Of a stretch of 45,866 bases of DNA, positions 20,026-28,208 are shown piece by piece (positions within the stretch are counted from its first letter, which is position 1; each line of letters opens with the position of its first letter). Position numbers and translations under genes: made by a program. This DNA comes from Lactobacillus laiwuensis (GTDB taxonomy: Bacteria; Bacillota; Bacilli; Lactobacillales; Lactobacillaceae): positions 1-45,866 of the forward strand of contig NZ_BPPB01000010.1 of assembly GCF_019972835.1 (NCBI RefSeq), written 5' to 3'. Below the pieces are notes generated by a model. It did not search any database. It had not been told where the DNA came from and saw nothing but the letters and a program-made list of their open reading frames with translations.

Positions 20026-21888
20026 TTATTTATTTTTTTCTTTGGCTGAGTCTAAAGCTTGCTTAACAGCTTCTTTCATAGCTCTGCTGGATGAAGATGC
20101 ACCAGAAATTGCATCAACATCATAAGTATTTTTCTCTACCATGATTTTTGGTAAAGCTTTAACCGCTCTTTTACCGTAGTCTTCACTTTCGCTTTCTTGT
20201 AAAACTTCAATGTTTTTAAGGTTTTGATTGTCATCTACTGTAACGCGCACTACTATATCATTACCCATACCGGCAGAACTTACGCCAAGATATTGGTTCT
20301 TACCAAGCTCAAAAGTGTATTTTTTCTTTAAATCACTTGCCAAATCAGGATCTTCCTTGGCAGAAGCACCTGTAGCAACATCATTACCATTACCAAACAG
20401 ATCATCTTTATCGTGCTTAGCCTTAGCCGCATTTTCACCGGCGACTTTACCGAATATCAAGCAGTCAGCCAGGTTTTCTCCGCCTTGATAAATTCTAACA
20501 ATATTACTACCTAATTCTCCTGCTCCGTATAAATGCGGTATGGCATTGTTAAACGGATCCATGATTTCGGCTTTGCCATTTCTTTTTGGACCACCGTGAG
20601 TTTGAGCAACAGATTGGACCATTGGCAAAGCATAAATGGTATCTGATGTATCAAATCTTTCTAAAGTTGCAGCTGCTCTGTGGAAATCTAAGTCATTACC
20701 CGATTCTGCATAAGAATTGAAAGTATCAATTGTTGAAGTTAACGTTTCCGGTTTGACATTAATTTTTGCAGCTAATTCAGCAACACTATTTGCGCTAATT
20801 AGGAAGTTATTTAGCGCACGCTGATAAGGAACATGATCAATTTGGGCTAGCCTTTCATATTGCTTTTGGTCAAAGACAACGTATGGCTTGATCGGGGCCT
20901 GAGGTGTACGCCATTGACCGTGATTGTAAAACCAGCCTTCAATACTGAAAATATCTTCACGACAATATCTTGTACCATCATCACCAACTGCAAAGATGCT
21001 GCCAGTGTACATTTCTTTGGCATCAATATCTGCTGGTTGAAAAACACTGCGTTCTCCTTCTTTGACAGGCAAAGTCAGGTCTCCCACAATGCCGGCAGAG
21101 TTATAAGTCGTCATATGCCATAATCTGGCACCAGCTTCAAGCGCAAGATCAATACCATCACCAGTATTATAGAGCGTACCAACAGGAGCTAAATGGTGTT
21201 CACCAATAAAGTCTTGAATCTTAATTTTACTGTTTGAAAAACCACCAGTTGACAAAACCACACCATTGCGGGCACCTATATTTCTGATCTTGCCTTTTCT
21301 TTTAATCTGAACACCAACTACAGTTTTATCAGGAGTTTGAAGAATATGTACTGCTGGTGAATCGTACCAAACATCAATATTATCAATCCTATCTAAAACC
21401 CTTTCCCTTAGTACAGTCCATAAAGCAGAATCAAACATACCATTATGAACAGTCATTAGCTCTGAAGCAGAAGAATCAGGAAATTCCGGGTGTGTGGCAG
21501 TAGTTTGGTTATCTGCTGTATGAGACAAAGGGTTGTCATCTGGATGCTCACCAAATACAAAAGGTTCAACTTCCAAGTATTTAGAAAAGTAATCTTTCAT
21601 GTTTGCCAAACCGTTAATGACAGTATCTTCTACGTCTTCATCAATGTGAAAACCTTGTGCAAGGGCTTTATAATAGGTTCTGAATTTTTGTGGGTCAGGT
21701 GTATAACCAACATTTTGACCTGAATACCTAGTATTGCCTCCCTCATGGCCTTCAGGTGCTTTGTCAACAAGAAGTACTTTAGCCCCATTATCAGCAGCAA
21801 ACCTTGCTGCGCTGGCGCCTGCGCCACCGAATCCTAAAACTACTACGTCATAGACTTTATCCCATTTAATGGACTTATCAATAATCAT
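20026..21888 (-). CDS. Fumarate-reductase-like flavoprotein with C-terminal FMN-binding domain
   Basis: 620 residues from the ATG at 21888, which has GAGG 12 bases upstream; an in-frame GTG at 21906 is an alternative. The FAD site is VVVLGFGGAGASAARFAADNG, with HEGGNTRYSGQN next. THGGPKRN and LYGAGELGSN...GGENLADCL match the FAD_binding_2 family of fumarate, urocanate and related enoate reductases. Residues about 530-615 form an FMN-bind domain ending in DAISGASSSS, the D-x-x-S-G-A-(T/S) site where ApbE attaches FMN, here with Ser as acceptor. No signal peptide is seen, so it should be cytosolic. It likely reduces a C=C bond of an unsaturated acid or cyclic enone. Its place between iolE and the lyase-fold genes suggests the substrate comes from cyclitol breakdown. 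Confidence 0.85.
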   Translation of the reverse strand: MIIDKSIKWDKVYDVVVLGFGGAGASAARFAADNGAKVLLVDKAPEGHEGGNTRYSGQNVGYTPDPQKFRTYYKALAQGFHIDEDVEDTVINGLANMKDYFSKYLEVEPFVFGEHPDDNPLSHTADNQTTATHPEFPDSSASELMTVHNGMFDSALWTVLRERVLDRIDNIDVWYDSPAVHILQTPDKTVVGVQIKRKGKIRNIGARNGVVLSTGGFSNSKIKIQDFIGEHHLAPVGTLYNTGDGIDLALEAGARLWHMTTYNSAGIVGDLTLPVKEGERSVFQPADIDAKEMYTGSIFAVGDDGTRYCREDIFSIEGWFYNHGQWRTPQAPIKPYVVFDQKQYERLAQIDHVPYQRALNNFLISANSVAELAAKINVKPETLTSTIDTFNSYAESGNDLDFHRAAATLERFDTSDTIYALPMVQSVAQTHGGPKRNGKAEIMDPFNNAIPHLYGAGELGSNIVRIYQGGENLADCLIFGKVAGENAAKAKHDKDDLFGNGNDVATGASAKEDPDLASDLKKKYTFELGKNQYLGVSSAGMGNDIVVRVTVDDNQNLKNIEVLQESESEDYGKRAVKALPKIMVEKNTYDVDAISGASSSSRAMKEAVKQALDSAKEKNK

Positions 21889-22044
21889 ATATATTAAAAA
21901 CCTCACTATTTTTTATAAAAAGGCAATTTAGGCGAAAACTAACTTAATAAAATCAAATTAAACAAGTGTGCTCTGTTATTAATTAAGTGTACAAGTAATA
22001 TAAGCATGCCTTTTAATTCATTTAAATTTATCTTTAATCTAACT

Positions 22045-22959
22045 CTAGTTATTTTGGTATGGTGCAAATAACTCATCTTCCATATATTTATGAGCTTTTA
22101 ACGCCATTTCAAATGGATTATGCTTCTTAGGGTCTTGCTCAGCCTCAACCATAATCCAACCAGTATACTTATGGTCTGCTAAAGTTTTAAATACCGGCCT
22201 AAAGTCAATGCTGCCATCACCAGGAATGGTAAACATGTCATTCATGAAAGAATCTTGGAAGGACAAACCTTTCTTTCTTGAATCATCTTCTTTATTTTTA
22301 CGGACATCTTTAAAGTGAACATGAACAACGCGATCGACAAATTCATTAAGCATAGGCATGACATCACCTTCTGAAACATAGGCATGACCAGTGTCAAAAA
22401 CAAGTCCAACTTTGTCAGGATCGGTGTTATCCATTAGTCTCTTCGTTTCAGCCAAAGTTTGGATACCAGTACCTAAATGGTGGTGGTATGCAACTTTAAC
22501 ATCATACTTTTTAGCAATTTCACCATACTTATTCAAACCAGCGCACACTTTTTCCCATTCTTCATCCGTAAAATACGGCTTGTCTTTAAAAATGTTCTTA
22601 CTTGTTTGTTGAATGGAATAAGTTTGCTCTGAAACAGTTGCAATATGTGCACCAAGAGCCTGCAGTTTTTTACAATGTTCTTCAAAGTCCGCTGTTGCTT
22701 TTTCAAGTCCGTCTCTAATAATAAAGCTACTAAACCATTGACCAGCAATTTCAATGTGGCGTAATTTACGCTCATAATTAATTTCATCTGGTCCTGGGAA
22801 AAATCCTCCCATCTCTACTCCTTTAAAGCCAGCCAAAGCGGCATCACTTAAAAGTTGGGGAAAAGTATTTTCTGCACCAATTGATGGAATATCATCATTA
22901 CGCCAGCCAATAGGACAAATGCCTAACTTTATATTTTTATTTACATCATATTCAGACAT
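22045..22959 (-). CDS. iolE: Inosose dehydratase (IolE)
   Basis: 304 residues, usual length. LGICPIGWRNDDIPSIGAEN at 12-31 is the hallmark of IolE, followed by GAGFKGVE-like LAGFKGVEMGGFFPG. Further active-site stretches are VAYHHHLGTGIQT, LVFDTGHAYVSEGD, HVHFKDVR and MVEAEQDP. The enzyme dehydrates 2-keto-myo-inositol to 3D-trihydroxycyclohexane-1,2-dione using a metal ion. Ribosome binding site GGAG 7 bases upstream. It follows the IolT-like transporter gene by 39 bases and precedes the flavoprotein gene by 156 bases. This is the most secure anchor for calling the region an inositol locus. Confidence 0.92.
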   Translation of the reverse strand: MSEYDVNKNIKLGICPIGWRNDDIPSIGAENTFPQLLSDAALAGFKGVEMGGFFPGPDEINYERKLRHIEIAGQWFSSFIIRDGLEKATADFEEHCKKLQALGAHIATVSEQTYSIQQTSKNIFKDKPYFTDEEWEKVCAGLNKYGEIAKKYDVKVAYHHHLGTGIQTLAETKRLMDNTDPDKVGLVFDTGHAYVSEGDVMPMLNEFVDRVVHVHFKDVRKNKEDDSRKKGLSFQDSFMNDMFTIPGDGSIDFRPVFKTLADHKYTGWIMVEAEQDPKKHNPFEMALKAHKYMEDELFAPYQNN

Positions 22960-22998
22960 AATTTTTCTCCTTCATATTTCTTTATTAATCACAATTTC

Positions 22999-24399
22999 CT
23001 ATTTGTCGTATCTGTTATGGAAGAACTTCTCTATACTATCTAAAGAGGCCCCTTTTGTTTCAGGTACTCTGACTTTGACAAACCATGCACCAAGCAAACA
23101 AAATGCAGCAAAAATGTAGAATGATGAAATGCCCAAAACTGATAGAATAACTGGGAATAAAAGCCCTACTACGAAGTTAGCCATCCATAAAACGAAGATG
23201 GTAATTCCGGTTCCTAATCCGCGATAACGGGCTGGGAAGATTTCAGAGTTAAGTAACCAAGTTACAGGACCCAAAGTACCTTGGTCAATAACTATATAAA
23301 CTAGCAAAATTAGCAAAACAGCATACGGAGCCCAAGAGGTATGGAGCGCAAAACTGCCAATCAGCGCTACAACTATCAAGGCAAGGGCACAGAAAATATA
23401 ACCAATTAACAATAATGGCTTTCTACCCAGCCTATCAACTGTATACATACCAACTATGGCACCAATGACTGAAAATACGCCATTAGCAATATTCATATAT
23501 AATGACGTATTACTACCAAATCCTGCAGAGGTCAGAATTTTTGTGCCGTAGTACATTACAGAGTTAATACCGGCGAATTGTTGAAAAATTCCCAATAAGG
23601 AACCAGTAATAACAATTTGAAAAATCCACGGTTTTTTAAAATCCTTAAACGATGCTTTTTCAGCATTTTCCCGCTCTAGTTCAGCAGCATTTTCTTTTAG
23701 TTCATCAATCTCTGCCTCAGCTTGAGCCTTGGTTCTAACACGATACAAAGCCTGTAGCGCTTTGCCAAACATTCCCTTATTGGCATACCATTGCGGACTT
23801 TCAGGCACTAAGTACATCCCAAACCAAAGTAAAATACCTGGAATTGCTGTAATTCCCAACATCAATCTCCAAACACCTGCATTGTGGACACCGATCGTAT
23901 TGCCTAAAATGGCATTAATAAGAAATGATAAGCCTTGACCACCAACAATTAGTAACTGATTCATGCTGACAAATTTACCACGCTCTTTTGCCGGTGAAAT
24001 TTCCGCTAGATAAACAGGAACCAAAGCAGAAGTTGCACCAACTGCCAACCCCATGATTATTCTTAGTATTATTAAGACACCAGTATTAGGTGCGAAACCA
24101 CAGCCTAACCCTGTAAGCGTGAATAAAACACCTAGCCAGATCATTAATTTCTTGCGGCCCATTTTGTCGCTCAATGGGCTACCAAAAACGGCACCAAACG
24201 CAGCACCGAAAGTAAGACCACTGGAAACGACTCCTTGCTCAAAAGATGACAAGTTTAATTGGCTTGGTTTAGCTAAAAAATCTAAGGAACCATTTACAAC
24301 TCCTGTATCAAAGCCAAAACACAAGGCACCCATACATGCAATCCATGCAACTAAAACTAAATAACCATGGTGATTATTTTCATAACTATCTTCTTGCAT
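22999..24399 (-). CDS. IolT-like MFS sugar/inositol:H+ symporter, copy 1
   Basis: 466 residues of the MFS sugar-porter family with 12 membrane segments. Diagnostic stretches: GFDTGVVNGSLDFL near the start, DKMGRKKLM in loop 2-3, VPVYLAEISPAKERG, PESPQWYANKG, QQFAGINSVMYYGT, DRLGRKPLL and PETKGASLDSIE at the end. PESPQWY replaces the usual PESPRWL. The similarity to B. subtilis IolT and the position directly upstream of iolE suggest myo-inositol or a related cyclitol as substrate. Ribosome binding site TGGAG. Confidence 0.87.
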   Translation of the reverse strand: MQEDSYENNHHGYLVLVAWIACMGALCFGFDTGVVNGSLDFLAKPSQLNLSSFEQGVVSSGLTFGAAFGAVFGSPLSDKMGRKKLMIWLGVLFTLTGLGCGFAPNTGVLIILRIIMGLAVGATSALVPVYLAEISPAKERGKFVSMNQLLIVGGQGLSFLINAILGNTIGVHNAGVWRLMLGITAIPGILLWFGMYLVPESPQWYANKGMFGKALQALYRVRTKAQAEAEIDELKENAAELERENAEKASFKDFKKPWIFQIVITGSLLGIFQQFAGINSVMYYGTKILTSAGFGSNTSLYMNIANGVFSVIGAIVGMYTVDRLGRKPLLLIGYIFCALALIVVALIGSFALHTSWAPYAVLLILLVYIVIDQGTLGPVTWLLNSEIFPARYRGLGTGITIFVLWMANFVVGLLFPVILSVLGISSFYIFAAFCLLGAWFVKVRVPETKGASLDSIEKFFHNRYDK

Positions 24400-24524
24400 T
24401 TACAATCTCCATTTTTTATCTAATATGCTTTAACAACTAAAGCACACTAAAACCTTAATATGACTATTTCTTATTACGAGCAAATAATAAAAATCTAAGA
24501 AATATAGAAAAATTCTTCTATTTT

Positions 24525-24542
24525 CAGTGATTGCAATCACTG
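24525..24542. promoter_or_regulatory. Perfect 18-bp palindrome, candidate operator
   Basis: CAGTGATTGCAATCACTG is fully self-complementary. It lies about 125 bases upstream of the minus-strand IolT-like gene and 480 bases upstream of the plus-strand one. Dimeric regulators of sugar operons bind such sites; which protein binds here is unknown. Confidence 0.6.
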
Positions 24543-24571
24543 GAACCTACTGTAAAGTTCGTTATTTCTTT

Positions 24572-24585
24572 TGCAAACGCTTTTA
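24572..24585. promoter_or_regulatory. Catabolite response element (cre)
   Basis: TGCAAACGCTTTTA agrees with the CcpA site TGAAAACGCTTTCA at 12 of 14 bases. It is 30 bases from the 18-bp palindrome and could repress either divergent unit. Confidence 0.65.
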
Positions 24586-25022
24586 TTTATTAATAAACAT
24601 ATTTTATAAAAATCATATTTTTAAAAGTACATATAAATGCTTCTATTTATTATTTATTTTTAGTATTAATAAATAAAATATATATAAAATATTTTTAAAA
24701 AAGTAGATTTTACACTGCTAAAAAAGCAATTTTAAATTAGAAGGATGTATTTTCATGCTTAAAAAATGTACTTTTAATCTTTTTATTAAGTAAAAAAAGT
24801 ATTTTTTGATCAAGTTTGCTCTTTCATTAACAAATATTTTAAAAACATATAAGCTTCTTTTATCTCTTATGTGTTGCGGTTTTCATTATATTTATTTTTC
24901 TTTTAAAAAATGAATACCCTTGAAATAGCCTGTAAAAAATGATAAAAATTACTCACGAGCCTATTTTTGGTTATTGCATCACTTATAACTTGATTTTTTA
25001 AAATTAGGAATATGGTGATTCA

Positions 25023-26465
25023 ATGAACAATGAACAAGATACATCTCCCAATCAAGCAGATGTATACATAAATAAAGATAAGCAAAAAAGATTACAACGT
25101 TATGGTTGGATAATTACTTTAGGTGGCTTGCTATTTGGTATAGATACTGGAGCCACAAATGGGTCTCTCTCTTTCATGAGTAAACCTGATCAGCTTAATT
25201 TAAACGCTTCAGATGAAGGTTTGGTTACCAGTGGTATCACTCTAGGCGCTGCTTTTGGTGCAGTCATTGGAGGCAAACTTTCAGATCATTTTGGCAGAAA
25301 ACGTGTATTAATGTATTCTGCCTGGGTCTTTATTCTGGGTACCTTAGGTTGTACTTTTGCCCCTAATGCTCTAGTAATGATTTTATGTCGTTTTATATTA
25401 GGCTTGGCAGTTGGTGCAGAGTCCGTTATTAGTCCTGTTTTTCTAGCTGAATTGTCTACACCAGAAATAAGAGGCAAATTTGTCAATCATCATGAATTGA
25501 TGATAGTAAGTGGACAATTACTATCTTATGTAATCAATGCATTATTCGGAGTAATGCTGGGAAGTTATCGCGGCATTTGGAGATACATGCTAGCTGTGGG
25601 TCTCATACCCGAAATTCTGCTTTTATTTGGTATACATAAAGTACCTGAATCGCCAAGGTGGTTAGTAACTAAGCACCAAAACGATCAGGCACTTTCAGTC
25701 TTAGAGAAAATTCGTAACAGTAAAGAAGATGCTAAAGCCGAAATCGTCAGAATTAAGCAATCTTTAGCTTTGAGCAGCAAACAGAAAAAGGCAACCTTTA
25801 AGGATTTAAAAATTCCTTGGATTCGTCGTCTAATATTGATTGGTATCGGATTGGGGGTAATGCAACAGGCTATTGGTATAAACATAATTATGTTTTATGG
25901 CACAACTGTTTTAAGCAATGCCGGGTTTAGCCATTCTGCTGCTTTAATTGCAAATATTAGCAATGGTATCATTTCAACTCTTGCAACCATTGCCAGCATT
26001 CATTTAATGGGCAAAATAGATAGACGGAAAATGGTAATAACTGCTATTTGTGGAACTACTATAACGATGTTGGCAATCAGCATACTTTCGATTTTATTAA
26101 TTAAAAGTCCGATTTTCCCCTATGTTATGCTTTTACTGATGGCTATTTTTCTAATGTTTTTCCAAGGAGGAGTTTCACCCATTGTTTGGGTACTTCTGTC
26201 AGAAATTTTTCCTCAAAGCATTCGCGGAATGGCTATGGGAATTGCGACTTTCTTCTTATGGCTGTCAAATTTTTTAGTAGGTTATATATTCCCAATATTA
26301 TTGACTAATATTGGCTTTAGTAATACCTTTATTGTATTTACTGTACTAAACATCTTTTCGCTATTTTATGCGATTAAATTTATTCCTGAAACAAGAGGAA
26401 AATCTCTTGAAGAGCTTCAATCTTGTTTTCAGAATCGTCATGTAAATCAAAGTTCAGATAAATAA
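25023..26465 (+). CDS. IolT-like MFS sugar/inositol:H+ symporter, copy 2
   Basis: 480 residues, 12 membrane segments. GIDTGATNGSLSFMSKPDQL, DHFGRKRVLM, SPVFLAELSTPEIRG, PESPRWLVTKH, QQAIGINIIMFYGT and PETRGKSLEELQ are sugar-porter signatures. Segments such as the M-S-K-P-D-Q-L-N-L-N stretch and K-I-P-W-I-R-R resemble B. subtilis IolT closely. Tail residues are hydrophilic. The start ATG has GGTG 7 bases upstream, a modest site. It is co-oriented with the AraC-type gene 11 bases downstream, forming transporter plus regulator. It may serve a second cyclitol or isomer. Confidence 0.87.
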   Translation: MNNEQDTSPNQADVYINKDKQKRLQRYGWIITLGGLLFGIDTGATNGSLSFMSKPDQLNLNASDEGLVTSGITLGAAFGAVIGGKLSDHFGRKRVLMYSAWVFILGTLGCTFAPNALVMILCRFILGLAVGAESVISPVFLAELSTPEIRGKFVNHHELMIVSGQLLSYVINALFGVMLGSYRGIWRYMLAVGLIPEILLLFGIHKVPESPRWLVTKHQNDQALSVLEKIRNSKEDAKAEIVRIKQSLALSSKQKKATFKDLKIPWIRRLILIGIGLGVMQQAIGINIIMFYGTTVLSNAGFSHSAALIANISNGIISTLATIASIHLMGKIDRRKMVITAICGTTITMLAISILSILLIKSPIFPYVMLLLMAIFLMFFQGGVSPIVWVLLSEIFPQSIRGMAMGIATFFLWLSNFLVGYIFPILLTNIGFSNTFIVFTVLNIFSLFYAIKFIPETRGKSLEELQSCFQNRHVNQSSDK

Positions 26466-26476
26466 GAGGGAACAAA

Positions 26477-27354
26477 ATGAATAAATACTCGGATTTTATT
26501 CCCCAAAATGAGTGTGGCGTTACTATTGAAAAGGGAATTTATTTTAATAATCCCAGCGATTTAGCACATGAAATATTCTTTTACCCTATGTTTGGGGCAG
26601 AATATCTAGTGACTTACCCCTATAAAGTAAAAAGAGATTTTATGGATTCTTTTTTAATAATATATATCAAAAAAGGAGAAATGGAATTTTTTTTCGTAAC
26701 CAGGTGTTTATTGCGAAACAGCAAATAGTTTTGTTAGATTGTAAAGAATTCAATTATTATAAGGCTGTAACGGACAGTGATTTTTATTTTCTACACTTTA
26801 ACAGTCCTTTTATGCAAAAGATTTTCAATGAAGTTATTGAAAACACTCTTCCGGTCTTTACACCCTACAAAAATACTGAAAACTTATTTAGTCGCATTTT
26901 TCGGCTAATTTCCACAAACTCTGATGGTACAAATGATCCCTTTTTATCTAATCTAACCTACAGTTTAGTTTGTGACCTATTTGCTACTCAAGAGCACGAA
27001 CTTACTAACCATTCCAGTGAATTTCATTCTGCTCCTAATTATATTAAAATTGCTATTAAATATATGGATCAGAATTACTATAAGAAAATTACTGTTAATG
27101 ACATTGCTTTAAAGTGCTCAATGAGTCCCTCGCAATTAGCACGTGACTTTAAAAAATATACTGGTTTGAGTATTCATAGTTATTTACTAAAAATACGTGT
27201 AAAGCAGGCTGAAAGTTTACTTGTGAAAGATACAACTATTCCTCTAGAAAAAATAGCTATATCTTGTGGCTTTACAGATGCATCCCATTTATATAAGAAA
27301 ATAAGGGAAGCAACAGGAATGTCACCTGGGCAGTTCAGAAAAAAGTATTACTAA
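26477..27354 (+). pseudogene. AraC-family regulator, frameshifted at a T8 tract
   Basis: Two overlapping frames together make one AraC-type regulator of about 290 residues. The first (26477-26728) gives the N-terminal cupin part up to G-E-M-E-F-F-F. The second (open from upstream of 26704 to 27354) continues with VFIAKQQIVLLDCKE and ends in a double HTH (ITVNDIALKCSMSPSQLARD; IAISCGFTDASHLYKKI; MSPGQFRKKYY). The break lies at eight Ts (26687-26694). Nine Ts would restore GAA-TTT-TTT-TTT-CGT-AAC-CAG and a full protein. It may be a true pseudogene, a phase-variable gene, a slippage-expressed gene or a sequencing error. Co-transcribed with the IolT-like gene, it is the likely activator of the cyclitol locus. 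Confidence 0.8.
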
Positions 27355-27372
27355 TTTTTAACTTAAACATCA

Positions 27373-27411
27373 AAAAATAAGCACTCCACTATTAATTTTG
27401 TGAAGTGCTTT
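27373..27411. terminator. Terminator between the AraC-type gene and efp
   Basis: AAGCACT-c-CAC pairs with GTG-a-AGTGCTT around a 9-base loop. Six Ts follow on the minus strand (plus A-run 27373-27378), 26 bases after the efp stop. A short TTTG on the plus side may also end the AraC transcript. Confidence 0.65.
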
Positions 27412-27436
27412 GTTAGCTTATATTATATTTTAAAAA

Positions 27437-28009
27437 TTACTTGCCACCTTCGGCTCTTGACTTGTAGGCACCCTCTGCAGTATTGATAACCAGTTCTTCA
27501 CCTTCCTTAATGAAGTCTGGGACTTGAACTACCAAACCTGTTTCCATAGTAGCTGGTTTGCCAGAACCGGTAACAGTAGCGCCTTTAATGCCCGGTTCAG
27601 TATGAGCTACTTTCATTGTGACAGTTGATGGTAATTCCACACCAAGCAGCTTGCTGTCATTAGCAAATTCCAATTGAACCTCAATATTAGGCATCAGGTA
27701 AAGTTTATCATCACCTAGTTGTTCCGCTGAAACTTCATATTGTTCATAAGTTTCAGTATCCATGAAAGTATAAATATCACCTTCATTATAAAGATACTGC
27801 GCACTTTTTTTGGTGATTTCGACTAAATCTACTTTCTCGGTTGGACGCATAGTTTTATGAACCACAGCACCACTTTCAACATTACGCAAATCCATTTGCA
27901 TAACAGTGTTGCCTTTTCCTGGTTTATGGTGATTAGCCTTTAAAACACGAATTAGTTTACCATCTTGACTAAAGACCATACCTTTTTTTAAGTTAATTGC
28001 TTGTACCAT
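27437..28009 (-). CDS. efp: Translation elongation factor P
   Basis: 190 residues, typical length with the three beta-barrel domains. The tip loop HHKPGKGNTVMQMDLRN holds the conserved Lys (about 32), where some bacteria carry a post-translational modification. The C-terminal stretch TGSGKPATMETGLVVQVPDF is the EF-P signature. The protein rescues ribosomes stalled at polyproline. AGAGGAG lies eight bases upstream of the ATG. Transcribed alone. Confidence 0.97.
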   Translation of the reverse strand: MVQAINLKKGMVFSQDGKLIRVLKANHHKPGKGNTVMQMDLRNVESGAVVHKTMRPTEKVDLVEITKKSAQYLYNEGDIYTFMDTETYEQYEVSAEQLGDDKLYLMPNIEVQLEFANDSKLLGVELPSTVTMKVAHTEPGIKGATVTGSGKPATMETGLVVQVPDFIKEGEELVINTAEGAYKSRAEGGK

Positions 28010-28120
28010 TTTTTACTCCTCTAAATCTTTTTCTGAATTAATTACTGATTTCAAGAAAACCACGCTGGAGGTAAAGCAAATTTTTTAATTAATAGTAAAT
28101 AAATCTCATTCATAATGATT

Positions 28121-28147
28121 AGTATAACAAAATTTGGACTTTATCAA
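28121..28147 (-). promoter_or_regulatory. Possible promoter of efp
   Basis: TTGATA (28142-28147) and TATACT (28121-28126) on the minus strand are separated by 15 bases, a little short. The start codon of efp is 112 bases downstream. Confidence 0.4.
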
Positions 28148-28208
28148 CACCACTAAATCAATGATTTATGATTTTAATATAAACCAAAAATATTTACTTG
28201 TAATGAAA

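Larger units (their letters stand above)
24400..25022. other. AT-rich control region between divergent transporter genes
   Basis: A 623-base gap without a substantial gene. It holds an 18-bp perfect palindrome (24525-24542), a cre (24572-24585), and a 10-bp hairpin with one wobble pair at 24843-24874 (AACATATAAG / CTTATGTGTT). A 12-codon ORF beginning at ATG 24756 has AGAAGG upstream but nothing else supports it. Promoters for both directions must lie here, but the very high AT content gives too many candidate -10 boxes to choose. Confidence 0.5.

Noticed and set aside
21960..22010. Direct repeats ACTTGT upstream of the flavoprotein gene as AraC sites
   Set aside because: Two 6-base repeats in AT-rich DNA are weak evidence, and no matching pair was noted near the other cyclitol units.
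24756..24794. 12-codon leader ORF before the plus-strand IolT-like gene
   Set aside because: AGAAGG lies upstream, but the ORF is not followed by a convincing terminator and has no telling codon run.
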